Part shown: piece by piece, positions 52,306 through 60,659 of the stretch
Position numbering within the stretch: the stretch's first letter is position 1
How the letters are laid out: each line of letters opens with the position of its first letter
Source: SZUA-442 sp035461905
Lineage (GTDB): Bacteria; Actinomycetota; Acidimicrobiia; Spongiisociales; UBA5794
Assembly (NCBI GenBank): GCA_035461905.1
Contig: DATHUV010000137.1
Location: 1 to 64,000 of the forward strand
Direction: 5' to 3'
DNA length: 64,000 bases
The notes under the pieces: model-generated
Seen by the model: only the letters and a program-made list of their open reading frames with translations
What the model was told of the DNA's origin: nothing
Database searches by the model: none
Program-made: the position numbers and the translations under genes

Positions 52306-52821
52306 ATGGCAGTCAAGATCCGCCTTACGCGGCTTGGCAAGAAGAAGCAGCCGACCTACCGCGTCGTCGTGATGGACTCCCGTAAGGCCCGCGACGGCCA
52401 GTACATCGAGCAGCTCGGCTTCTACGATCCACGGCAGGAGCCGTCGCTCATCCAGATCGACAACGAACGAGCACTCCACTGGCTCACGACCGGTGCACAG
52501 CCGACCGAGCGTGCGAAGAAGCTCCTCGAGATCTCCGGCGCATGGACGCAGTTCAAGATCGCCAAGGGTGAGATCCACACGGTCGGCGATGACGAGCCGA
52601 AGGCGAAATCCCCGAAGCCAAAGGCCCCCAACGTCAAGACCCCTGCTGAAGTGACGTCCGAGGTGGTGGTTGAACAGGATGAGGAACCGGCCGCCGCGTC
52701 CGAAACCCCCGAGGATGAGATCAGCGTCCCCGATGTCGTCGCAGCCGAGGCCGAGGTCGTAGAGCCCGATGCCTCCGAGCCGATCACAGCCGAAGCCCCA
52801 GACAGGACGGATGCATCATGA
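52306..52821 (+). CDS. rpsP: 30S ribosomal protein S16 with long acidic tail
   Basis: 171 residues. The first 80 or so are standard S16 (MAVKIRLTRLGKKKQPTYRV, RDGQYIEQLGFYDPR). The remaining 85-90 residues form a low-complexity tail rich in Glu, Ala, Pro and Val, which most S16 proteins lack, although tails are known in actinobacteria. It follows ffh by three bases and overlaps khpA (ATGA). Confidence 0.93.
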   Translation: MAVKIRLTRLGKKKQPTYRVVVMDSRKARDGQYIEQLGFYDPRQEPSLIQIDNERALHWLTTGAQPTERAKKLLEISGAWTQFKIAKGEIHTVGDDEPKAKSPKPKAPNVKTPAEVTSEVVVEQDEEPAAASETPEDEISVPDVVAAEAEVVEPDASEPITAEAPDRTDAS

Positions 52822-53069
52822 GCCAGGGTGAGATCGTCGACAGGGTCGTTACCTACGTCGTATCGGAGATCGTCGATGATCGGGATGCCGTCGAGGTGAA
52901 CATCGTGTCCGATGGCGACGACGCCGTCGTTGCCGAGGTTCGGGCGGCCAAGAGCGACATGGGACGCGTCATCGGCAAGCGCGGACGCGTCGCTCGGGCA
53001 ATCCGCAATGTCGCCTCCGCTGCAGCCGAGGAAGAGGGACTCGCCGTCGAGGTCGACTTCCTCGACTGA
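52818..53069 (+). CDS. khpA: KH-domain RNA-binding protein KhpA
   Basis: 83-residue single type II KH domain. The GxxG loop is IGKRGRVARAIRN. KhpA-type proteins bind structured RNAs and influence cell growth and division. The gene lies between rpsP and rimM as in most actinobacteria and overlaps rpsP by ATGA. Confidence 0.9.
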   Translation: MSQGEIVDRVVTYVVSEIVDDRDAVEVNIVSDGDDAVVAEVRAAKSDMGRVIGKRGRVARAIRNVASAAAEEEGLAVEVDFLD

Positions 53070-53070
53070 C

Positions 53071-53613
53071 GTGACAGGCGATCAGGACCACATCCCCATC
53101 GGGTACGTGCGCAAGGCGCACGGCATCCGAGGGGATGTTCTCGTTCGTGGGCTCGTATCGGACGCGGCGGAGCGGTTCACCGATGCGTCGATCCTCATCA
53201 CCGGGGAACCGCAACGTCGCACCTTCGCCATCGAGGCGGTCGCACCCCACCAGGGGGACTTCATCCTGAGCCTCGAGGGGATCGTCACGAGAAACGATGC
53301 CGAGGCGCTCGTCGGGACGCAGTTCGTGATCCCGCTGTCGGACCGAAGACGTCTCGACGAGGGAGAATGGTGGATCGAGGATCTCGTCGGGTGCGTCGTC
53401 GTCGACCGCGATGAGACGACGATCGGCACCGTCACCGACGTGATCGTCGGAGCGGCCCAGGACCGCCTCGCGGTGACAACCGCGAACGGATCGATCGGTG
53501 AGGTCCCATTCGTCGATCAACTCGTACCCATTGTCGATATCGCCGCTCGTCGAATCGTGGTGGACCTTCCGGAGGGCCTGATCGAGCCGCTCCCGAGCGA
53601 GCCTGGGGACTGA
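53071..53613 (+). CDS. rimM: 16S rRNA processing protein RimM
   Basis: 180-residue RimM, an assembly factor for the 30S head. IPIGYVRKAHGIRGDVLVRG begins the N-terminal RimM domain; a PRC-barrel domain follows (EWWIEDLVGCVV, EVPFVDQLVPIVD and DLPEGLIE). The GTG at 53071 comes one base after the khpA stop. trmD and rplS, which normally follow rimM, are absent here. Confidence 0.92.
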   Translation: MTGDQDHIPIGYVRKAHGIRGDVLVRGLVSDAAERFTDASILITGEPQRRTFAIEAVAPHQGDFILSLEGIVTRNDAEALVGTQFVIPLSDRRRLDEGEWWIEDLVGCVVVDRDETTIGTVTDVIVGAAQDRLAVTTANGSIGEVPFVDQLVPIVDIAARRIVVDLPEGLIEPLPSEPGD

Positions 53614-53649
53614 CACGCGAGGCGTCCCTACCGGCCGCCGGTGTCATTC

Positions 53650-54486
53650 CTACAGGTCGAGCCACCCTGCAATCAGGGATTCGGCAACGTCGCTCGAGTA
53701 GATGGAATGGTGGTCGACGCCCTCCGGATACACGGTGGTGACCGCATGGCCGGCAGCGAGCAGAGCCGCAGCGAAGGACTCCGTGAACTCGATGGGGACG
53801 GTGCTGTCCGACAGGCCGTGAATGAGGAGAACAGCCAAGTCCGGCCTCGACGCAACGGAATCGAGCGGGTTTGCGGACGACAGCAGCGCGGGAGCCGGGT
53901 TCGCCACGCCAAAGAGGGAATCCGCTGCGCTCCCGACTCGCGCGATGTCGTAGGGCCCTGCAAGTCCGATGAACCGGTCAGGTCGGATGGGGGGATAGTT
54001 GCAGCCTTCGAGGAAGCGGTCCGGTTCGAGGGTCACGATGGCACCGAGGTGGGCTCCGGCTGAGTGACCGACGACGACGACTTCGCCAGGCGCGTGGCTG
54101 GCGAGCCTCGATCGCTCCGCGGCTTCGGCAATTGCGCAGGCGACATCCTCGGCCTGGCCGGGGAAGACGATGCCGAGGTCTGCGGCCCTGTACGTCGTGG
54201 TGGCGACGATTGCCCCCCGATGCGCAAGTGCTTCGGCCAACGGGACCATGCCTGCGGGATCTGCCGTCTCCCAACCGCCACCCGGTACGAGGACGATGAG
54301 CGGGGGACCCGAGGCTCTCGGCACCGTTCCAGAGGGTGGGAAGAACTCCACCACCCCTGTGACGTCCTCGGTCGTCGCCTCGTGGACGTCGATCGTCACC
54401 TCGGAGTTCGGGAGCGGGTCGCCAGGCAGTGCGCAACCGGCCAGGACCACGACCCACGTGAGCACGAGGAACGCAGAGGTCCTCAT
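53650..54486 (-). CDS. Alpha/beta-hydrolase lipoprotein (carboxylesterase, BD-FAE type)
   Basis: 278-residue secreted lipoprotein with lipobox VLAGC (Cys18). The hydrolase fold shows PLIVLVPGGGWE as oxyanion region, GHSAGAHLGA with nucleophile Ser142, and LLIHGLSDSTVPIEF and GVDHHSIY near the expected Asp and His. It likely cleaves small esters outside the cell. A TAGCCT -10 (54513-54508) and GGAGG (54501-54497) support the ATG at 54486 or the GTG three bases upstream. It is convergent with rimM across an imperfect inverted repeat (GACAC/GTGTC, 53612-53645). Confidence 0.82.
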   Translation of the reverse strand: MRTSAFLVLTWVVVLAGCALPGDPLPNSEVTIDVHEATTEDVTGVVEFFPPSGTVPRASGPPLIVLVPGGGWETADPAGMVPLAEALAHRGAIVATTTYRAADLGIVFPGQAEDVACAIAEAAERSRLASHAPGEVVVVGHSAGAHLGAIVTLEPDRFLEGCNYPPIRPDRFIGLAGPYDIARVGSAADSLFGVANPAPALLSSANPLDSVASRPDLAVLLIHGLSDSTVPIEFTESFAAALLAAGHAVTTVYPEGVDHHSIYSSDVAESLIAGWLDL

Positions 54487-54606
54487 CACTGTCACACCTC
54501 CAACACGAGGCTAACGCGCGATGCCCCACTCGAGGCAGAGATTCGGCAGGCAGGTGGACCCGCTGGTACCCTTCGCCGCACCCGAGGGCGTGAGGAGGCC
54601 CGACGT

Positions 54607-54786
54607 ATGTTCGAGTATCTATGCGACCATGTCATTCCCGGATGCCCGCACACCGAGACCGGGGATACCCCCGAGGCGGTCAGGGAAAAGGCCTTGAAGC
54701 ACCTCGAGGAGCATCACGGCATGGAGTACATCGACGAGGGCGTCAACGCCAGGATCAACCTCGCGATCGTGCCTTTTGCTCGGTGA
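54607..54786 (+). CDS. DUF1059 small protein
   Basis: 59-residue protein of the DUF1059 family, recognised by MFEYLCDHVIPGCPHTETGD and the helix EAVREKALKHLEEHHG. The cysteine and histidine pattern suggests metal binding, but the function is unknown. TACCCT (54567-54572) and GAGGAGG (54592-54598), eight bases before the ATG, make a clear promoter and ribosome site. It stands alone between the esterase and icmF genes. Confidence 0.82.
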   Translation: MFEYLCDHVIPGCPHTETGDTPEAVREKALKHLEEHHGMEYIDEGVNARINLAIVPFAR

Positions 54787-54862
54787 CGGCTGCTCGGTGA
54801 ATCGTTGGATGACTCCTGGTTGACGCCCCAGGCATAGATATCCCGGGCGATCAACTCCTGCC

Positions 54863-54886
54863 GAGGGAGGTTTCCCTCCCTATCCT
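54863..54886 (+). promoter_or_regulatory. icmF leaderless promoter with inverted repeat
   Basis: TATCCT (54881-54886) ends exactly six bases before the ATG at 54893. Immediately upstream, GAGGGA-N4-TCCCTC (54863-54878) is a perfect six-base inverted repeat in operator position. Confidence 0.5.
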
Positions 54887-54892
54887 CAGCGC

Positions 54893-57800
54893 ATGACCGA
54901 TGGCCAGCGCATCCGCATCGTCACAGCGACCTCGCTGTTCGATGGACACGACGCGTCCATCAACATCATGCGTCGGATCCTCCAGTCGAACGGTGCGGAG
55001 GTGATCCACCTCGGACATGACCGCTCCGCGTTCGAGATCGCCGAGACGGCCATAGAGGAGGATGCGCATGCCATTGCCGTCACCTCCTACCAGGGGGGAC
55101 ACATGGAGTTCTTCCGGTATCTCCGGGCTCTCCTCGACGAGATGGGTGGCGAGTCCGTCGAGGTCTTCGGTGGGGGCGGGGGAACCATCCTCCCTGAGGA
55201 AGGAGAGGCGCTCCACGCCGAAGGAGTAGCACGCATCTACTCACCCGATGACGGCAGGCGCCTCGGTCTCACAGGGATGATCGCTGACCTCATGGAACGT
55301 GCGGTCCATCCCCAACCACCTTCGGACGACCTTCTCGGAAGGGTGCAGAACGGCGAGGCCGCAGCGATCGCCCGCGTGATCACGATCGCGGAGAACGACC
55401 GGAATTCCTCGATGGGGCTCCTCGACCAGGTTCGTGCAGCCGCGGGACCCAGCTCTGCGCCCGTCGTCGGGTTCACCGGAACCGGGGGAGCAGGGAAGTC
55501 CTCCCTCCTCGACGAGCTCGTCCTAAGGTTCCGCAGGGACTTCCCCGACAAGCGCATCGCGGTGATCTCCGTGGATCCCTCCCGACGCCGGACGGGGGGA
55601 GCGCTCCTCGGCGACCGTATACGCATGAATGCCGTGTCGGGCCCGGCGACCTACATGCGTTCGCTCGCCACGCGCCAGCCGAACCTGGCGATGTCGCCCC
55701 ACGTGGCGGATGCGGTCAGCGTCGTGAAGGCTGCCGGCTACGACGTCGTCTTCCTCGAAACGTCCGGCATCGGCCAATCAGACACCGAGATCGTCGACCA
55801 ATCCGACCTGTCCGTGTACGTGATGACACCCGATTACGGCGCGGCGACCCAGCTCGAGAAGATCGACATGCTCGACTTCGCCGACGTCATCGCCATCAAC
55901 AAATCGGACCGACGCGGAGCGGAGGACGCTCTGCGTGACGTTCGCAAGCAGGTCAAGCGGAACAGGGCGTGGTTCGACGCCCCAGATGATGCCCTCCCCG
56001 TCGAGGCAACGGTCGCATCGCAGTTCAACGATGCCGGGACACAGCGCCTCTACGAGCGAATCATGTCGGCAGTCGATGACCATTGCGGTGGCGCGTTCGG
56101 GACCGTACCGCACAGGGAAGGAGCGGTCTCGGGTGGCGCCCTCGTTCCCAGGGCAAGGGTGCGCTACCTCTCCGAGATCGCAGAGGCAAACCGCTCGTAC
56201 AACTCCACGACCGACGCGTCCGCGGAGGCAGCAGCGAACCTGCAGGCCATCGATCGGGTCACATCCCTCCTCGGAGAACCGGTCGATGTCGATGCTTCGG
56301 CGATCAAGAACTCCATACCGCCCGACACCGTCGCCCAACTCGATGCGTGGGACGCCACCGCAGCGGCATACGACGGCTCGGACATCGCCTACACGGTCCG
56401 CGGGAGCGATGTTGCGGTCGACAACAGCGTCACGACGCTCTCCGGCACGACGTTCCCCAAGGTCGTCCACCCAGCCATGGACGGATGGGGTGACCGCGTG
56501 AGGTGGTTGCGATCCGAGAACCTGCCAGGGCGGTTCCCCTTCACGGCTGGGGTGTTCCCCTTCAAGCGACAGGCGGAGGATCCCACACGGATGTTCGCCG
56601 GTGAAGGTGGTCCCGAGCAGACCAATCGCCGATTCCACTACCTGGCCTCAGGGATGCCAGCGATACGACTCTCGACCGCTTTCGATTCCGTGACGCTGTA
56701 CGGGAACGATCCCGGCCGACGACCCGACGTCTACGGCAAGGTCGGGAACTCCGGCGTGTCGGTGCCGACGCTCGATGACGCGAAGAAGTTGTACTCGGGT
56801 TTCGACCTCCTCGACCCTGCGACGTCCGTGTCCATGACGATCAACGGACCCGCGCCGATGATGCTCGCGTTCTTCCTCACCACGGTGATCGACCAGGCAT
56901 GCGAACGGCACATCCGCGATACCGGTCGTTACGACGAGGTCGACGCGGCGATCGAGGAGCACTTCCGTGCCAACGGCGGCGAGAGGCCGCGCTACCACGG
57001 CGACCTCCCTCCGGGTCACGACGGATCCGGTCTCCTCCTCCTGGGGGTCCGCGGTTGCGACTACATCGACCACGAGACGTACGCGAAGCTGCGGGTGGGT
57101 GCGCTCGCACGCGTTCGAGGCACGATCCAGGCAGACATCCTCAAGGAGGACCAGGCCCAGAACACGTGCATCTTCTCCACGGAATTCGCGCTCAAGATGC
57201 AGGGCGACATCCAGGAGTACTTCATCGACAACGATGTCACGAACTTCTACTCGGTCTCGATATCGGGCTATCACATGGCCGAGGCCGGAGCGAACCCGAT
57301 CACGCAGCTCGCATTCACGCTTGCGAACGGGTTCACGTTCGTCGAGTACTTCCGGGCACGGGGCATGGATGTCGACGATTTTGCACCGAACCTCAGCTTC
57401 TTCTTCTCGAACGGACTCGATGCGGAGTACGCGGTGATCGGGCGGGTTGCTCGCCGGATCTGGGCAAAGGCGATGCGCGACGTCTACGGAGCTGACGAGC
57501 GTTCCCAGAAGCTCAAGTATCACATCCAGACGTCCGGTCGATCGCTCCACGCACAGGAGATCGAGTTCAACGACATCCGAACGACCCTCCAGGCGCTCCA
57601 TGCCATCTACGACAACACGAACAGCCTCCACACGAACGCGTACGACGAGGCGATCACCACACCGACGGAGGCGTCCGTTCGGCGGGCGCTCGCGATCCAG
57701 CTGATCATCAACCGTGAGCTCGGCCTCGCTCGGAATGAGAACAGCCTCCAGGGGTCGTTCATCATCGAGGAGCTCACCGACCTCGTCGAGGAAGCGGTCA

Positions 57801-58216
57801 TGGCGGAGTTCGACAGGCTCACCGACCGTGGGGGAGTGCTCGGAGCCATGGAGACGATGTACCAACGATCGAAGATCCAGGAGGAGTCACTCCGGTACGA
57901 GACGCGCAAGGACAGTGGCGAGCTCCCCATCATCGGTGTCAACACCTTCCTCTCGGCCGATGGGTCGCCGTTCGTACGCCCAAGCTCGGTGATCCGTTCC
58001 TCTGACGCCGCAAAGGACAGGCTGATCGACGACGTGGCCGCCCTCCACGACAGGAGCGGCAAGGAGTCAGCGGCCGCGATCGCGCACCTCCAGCAGGTGG
58101 CGCTCGCCGGTGGGAACGTCTTCGAGGCATTGGTGGACGCGGCGCCATTCTGTTCGCTCGGGCAGCTCACCTCCGCCTTGTTCGAGGTGGGCGGCAGGTA
58201 CCGGCGCAACATGTAG
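54893..58216 (+). CDS. icmF: Fused isobutyryl-CoA mutase IcmF
   Basis: 1107-residue B12-dependent mutase with its G-protein chaperone built in. Residues 1-140 are the cobalamin domain, with SLFDGHDASIN (His19 as likely lower cobalt ligand) and VFGGGGGTI. Residues about 190-410 are a MeaB-like GTPase with P-loop GTGGAGKS at 196-203. The remainder is the acyl-CoA mutase barrel (TGVFPFKRQAEDPTRMFAGE, YGKVGNSGVSV, NDVTNFYSVSISGYHMAEAG). IcmF interconverts isobutyryl- and n-butyryl-CoA, and some members isovaleryl/pivalyl-CoA. It has a leaderless promoter with an inverted repeat. Confidence 0.95.
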   Translation: MTDGQRIRIVTATSLFDGHDASINIMRRILQSNGAEVIHLGHDRSAFEIAETAIEEDAHAIAVTSYQGGHMEFFRYLRALLDEMGGESVEVFGGGGGTILPEEGEALHAEGVARIYSPDDGRRLGLTGMIADLMERAVHPQPPSDDLLGRVQNGEAAAIARVITIAENDRNSSMGLLDQVRAAAGPSSAPVVGFTGTGGAGKSSLLDELVLRFRRDFPDKRIAVISVDPSRRRTGGALLGDRIRMNAVSGPATYMRSLATRQPNLAMSPHVADAVSVVKAAGYDVVFLETSGIGQSDTEIVDQSDLSVYVMTPDYGAATQLEKIDMLDFADVIAINKSDRRGAEDALRDVRKQVKRNRAWFDAPDDALPVEATVASQFNDAGTQRLYERIMSAVDDHCGGAFGTVPHREGAVSGGALVPRARVRYLSEIAEANRSYNSTTDASAEAAANLQAIDRVTSLLGEPVDVDASAIKNSIPPDTVAQLDAWDATAAAYDGSDIAYTVRGSDVAVDNSVTTLSGTTFPKVVHPAMDGWGDRVRWLRSENLPGRFPFTAGVFPFKRQAEDPTRMFAGEGGPEQTNRRFHYLASGMPAIRLSTAFDSVTLYGNDPGRRPDVYGKVGNSGVSVPTLDDAKKLYSGFDLLDPATSVSMTINGPAPMMLAFFLTTVIDQACERHIRDTGRYDEVDAAIEEHFRANGGERPRYHGDLPPGHDGSGLLLLGVRGCDYIDHETYAKLRVGALARVRGTIQADILKEDQAQNTCIFSTEFALKMQGDIQEYFIDNDVTNFYSVSISGYHMAEAGANPITQLAFTLANGFTFVEYFRARGMDVDDFAPNLSFFFSNGLDAEYAVIGRVARRIWAKAMRDVYGADERSQKLKYHIQTSGRSLHAQEIEFNDIRTTLQALHAIYDNTNSLHTNAYDEAITTPTEASVRRALAIQLIINRELGLARNENSLQGSFIIEELTDLVEEAVMAEFDRLTDRGGVLGAMETMYQRSKIQEESLRYETRKDSGELPIIGVNTFLSADGSPFVRPSSVIRSSDAAKDRLIDDVAALHDRSGKESAAAIAHLQQVALAGGNVFEALVDAAPFCSLGQLTSALFEVGGRYRRNM

Positions 58217-58233
58217 TGTCGGCCCGACGACCC

Positions 58234-59127
58234 TCAGGGGAGATCGATCGCCACCGTCGCACCGACGAGGGGTCGTCCGTTCGGATCCACGGTGCCGACA
58301 AAGATCGTTGCGGGTCCCGGAGGTCCTCCGTCGATACGCGTCGAGACCGCCTGCCAGGCATCCGAACGTCCTTCTATACCGAGTGCCCTGTCGACGGTCA
58401 TCGTCGTGCCGTTCGTCATCTGAACCCGCACCGACCGCAGGGACGGCTGTGCGTAGGCATCGATGGTCACGGGGTACAGGGCGGGGCCGGGGAGGGGCGA
58501 GAAGACCACGGCGGCATCCGACACCGCCACACCGGAATGACTCGGTCGGTCGGGGACATCGATCACGTCGATGACGATTGACGAGGGCGGTCCCGAGACG
58601 AATGCTCGAACGGCGAGCGAAGCGTCGGCGGAACCGATCACATCGACGAACATCGACCCATCGGACCCCCGCACGACGTAGACCCGGTCGATGAGTGAGC
58701 CATCGACGCGCATGTCTGCAACGGATGTCGTCGAGACCTCGTCGGCGAGGGAGACTCGTACGAATCCTGCGGATGGGACTGCGGTGACCGCGGTGATGCC
58801 GAGTGTCGTTGCGGGGGCGCCCGAACCAGCTGCGAACGAGATCACGAGGCGCTCGCACGAGTCAGAGGGCTCCCATCGGATATCGCTGATTCCGGTCGCG
58901 TCCGATTCGATCCCGCCGAGTGCCGCGATGAGCCCGTCGCCGCGGAAGCTGAGGTCTCCGGTTTGGCACGCATCGCCGTCGGCTGCCCCGGGGATCGTGG
59001 TCGCGGCCACCGTCGTCGACGTTGCCTCCGTCGGTGTGACCTGCGGTACCGCGCCGTCATCGTCGACCGGTGTGCAGCCGCTCGCAACGATCACCATGAC
59101 GACGAGCGACCCGTGCCACCACTTCAT
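58234..59127 (-). CDS. Lipoprotein with AMIN-like domain
   Basis: 297-residue lipoprotein with lipobox VASGC (Cys18) and a Thr/Ala linker to about residue 45. The middle (about 70-195) resembles the AMIN-like domain of actinobacterial surface proteins: ISDIRWEPSDSCERLVISFA, SLIDRVYVVRGSDGSMFVDV and PSSIVIDVID. Such domains may bind cell-wall polymers. The C-terminal 100 residues form another beta-rich segment. The start is supported by a leaderless promoter. It is convergent with icmF. Confidence 0.7.
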   Translation of the reverse strand: MKWWHGSLVVMVIVASGCTPVDDDGAVPQVTPTEATSTTVAATTIPGAADGDACQTGDLSFRGDGLIAALGGIESDATGISDIRWEPSDSCERLVISFAAGSGAPATTLGITAVTAVPSAGFVRVSLADEVSTTSVADMRVDGSLIDRVYVVRGSDGSMFVDVIGSADASLAVRAFVSGPPSSIVIDVIDVPDRPSHSGVAVSDAAVVFSPLPGPALYPVTIDAYAQPSLRSVRVQMTNGTTMTVDRALGIEGRSDAWQAVSTRIDGGPPGPATIFVGTVDPNGRPLVGATVAIDLP

Positions 59128-59133
59128 ACGAGC

Positions 59134-59139
59134 AGGGTA
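59134..59139 (-). promoter_or_regulatory. Leaderless promoter of the AMIN-like lipoprotein
   Basis: TACCCT (59139-59134, minus) is exactly six bases before the ATG at 59127. Confidence 0.5.
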
Positions 59140-59161
59140 GACCGCCTCGTCGACGTCCTCC

Positions 59162-59190
59162 TTGACATATGGTCGGGATTTCCCGACAAT
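59162..59190 (+). promoter_or_regulatory. Strong promoter with palindromic operator before the MFS gene
   Basis: TTGACA at 59162-59167 and GACAAT at 59185-59190 are separated by 17 bases, close to the vegetative consensus. The spacer contains the perfect palindrome GTCGGGA-TT-TCCCGAC at 59172-59187, ideal for repression by a dimer. Confidence 0.65.
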
Positions 59191-59218
59191 ATGGCGAACC
59201 CGCAGGCGAGGAGCAGGA

Positions 59219-60610
59219 ATGGCGGACGCAACGACGACGAGCATCACCGGTTATCGCACCTTCCTGATCGTCTGGAGCGGTCAGCTCGTTTCGATCATCG
59301 GAACGAGCCTCACCTGGTTCGGGCTCGCCGTCTGGGTGTACCTCGAAACCGGTTCGGTGACCCAGCTGTCACTGATGATGCTCGCCTCGAGCCTGCCGAG
59401 GATCCTGCTCGCACCGGTCGCGGGAGCATTGGTCGACCGCTGGGATAGACGGTGGGCGATGATCCTCTCCGACGGTGCCTCGGGCATCGGGACCGTCGTG
59501 ATCGCGATCGCCTTCATGACCGACACGATGTCGATCGGGCTCCTCATCGTGATGGCCGGCGTGATCTCCGCGTTCGAAGCCGTCCATTGGCCGGCATATC
59601 AGGCTTCGATGTCGCTGCTCGTACCCAAGGAGCGATATTCCCAGGCCTCCGGCATGGTTCAGATGGCGGAGGCGGCGGGCCAGTTGCTTGCCCCACTCCT
59701 CGGAGGCGCCGTCGTGGCGATCGGAGGCGTTGCTGTCCTCCTCGCGATCGATGTGGCCTCGTTCATGGTGGCGGTCGCGACCCTGTTGGTGGTTCGGTTC
59801 CCTCGCCCGACCAGGACGGACGTCGGTGCGGCGTCCGCTGGCACCCTGTGGCAGGAATCCATGTTCGGTTTCCGATACATCTGGAGGAAGCGCCCGCTCC
59901 TGTCACTCCTCATCGCCTTCAGCGCGTTGAACCTCGTCCTCGGGTTCATCGGGCCGGTATTCATCGCCTATATGTTGTCCTTCACGTCTGAGACCACCAT
60001 GGGCCTCATCATGTCCCTTGGCGCAACGGGGATGCTCGTTGGCTCGATCGTCGCTTCGTCGGTCAAGGTGACCGATCGGCGGGTGCTGCGCATCGTCGGC
60101 GCAATGGCGGTGCTCGGGGCGATGCTGATCCTCGTCGGATCCTCCACGATGTTGGTCGTGGTCCTCATTGCCCTGTGGGTCGGCATGCTGGTCGTGCCGT
60201 ACGCATCGGCCATGAGCCAGTCGATCTGGATGGCGAAGGTCGAGCCCGACGTCCAGGGTCGGGTCTTCTCGGTTCGCGCCATGATCGCCCAGATCACCAA
60301 CCCGGCCGCGCTCGCCATGACGGGGCTCCTCGTCGATCGTGTGTTCATCCCCCTGATGGCAAGTGACTCGGGTCTCGCCTCGGCCTTCGCACGTCTCACG
60401 GGACGTGGTCCAAGCGCCGGGTATGGTGCGTTCTTCGTGGCCATCGGCATCGCGTGCATCCTCGTCGCCATCGCTGCGTGGAGCTTCGCGCCGCTGCGAA
60501 ACCTCGAACGAGACCTCCCCGATGCTGAAGGCCTCCCCACCGAGGAAGGCGGGACCGGGCTCGACGAACGTCCCCTGGTCACGGGCGATCCCATTCCGGA
60601 GGTCACCTGA
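59219..60610 (+). CDS. MFS transporter
   Basis: 463-residue protein with about 11-12 membrane helices of the major facilitator superfamily. GALVDRWDRRWAMILSD after helix 2 is the conserved loop 2-3 motif, and the layout resembles the MFS_3 group of drug or siderophore exporters such as enterobactin exporters. GAGGAG precedes the ATG at 59219. Its palindromic promoter suggests that export is induced by a ligand. No regulator gene is adjacent; the TetR-type gene at 63757 is the nearest. Confidence 0.82.
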   Translation: MADATTTSITGYRTFLIVWSGQLVSIIGTSLTWFGLAVWVYLETGSVTQLSLMMLASSLPRILLAPVAGALVDRWDRRWAMILSDGASGIGTVVIAIAFMTDTMSIGLLIVMAGVISAFEAVHWPAYQASMSLLVPKERYSQASGMVQMAEAAGQLLAPLLGGAVVAIGGVAVLLAIDVASFMVAVATLLVVRFPRPTRTDVGAASAGTLWQESMFGFRYIWRKRPLLSLLIAFSALNLVLGFIGPVFIAYMLSFTSETTMGLIMSLGATGMLVGSIVASSVKVTDRRVLRIVGAMAVLGAMLILVGSSTMLVVVLIALWVGMLVVPYASAMSQSIWMAKVEPDVQGRVFSVRAMIAQITNPAALAMTGLLVDRVFIPLMASDSGLASAFARLTGRGPSAGYGAFFVAIGIACILVAIAAWSFAPLRNLERDLPDAEGLPTEEGGTGLDERPLVTGDPIPEVT

Positions 60611-60647
60611 CCTCCCTTCGTCCGTCGGGTCGACCCCGGTGACGTGA

Positions 60648-60653
60648 TACCTT
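60648..60653 (+). promoter_or_regulatory. Leaderless promoter of cofG-cofH
   Basis: TACCTT ends exactly six bases before the ATG at 60660. Confidence 0.55.
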
Positions 60654-60659
60654 GACCCG

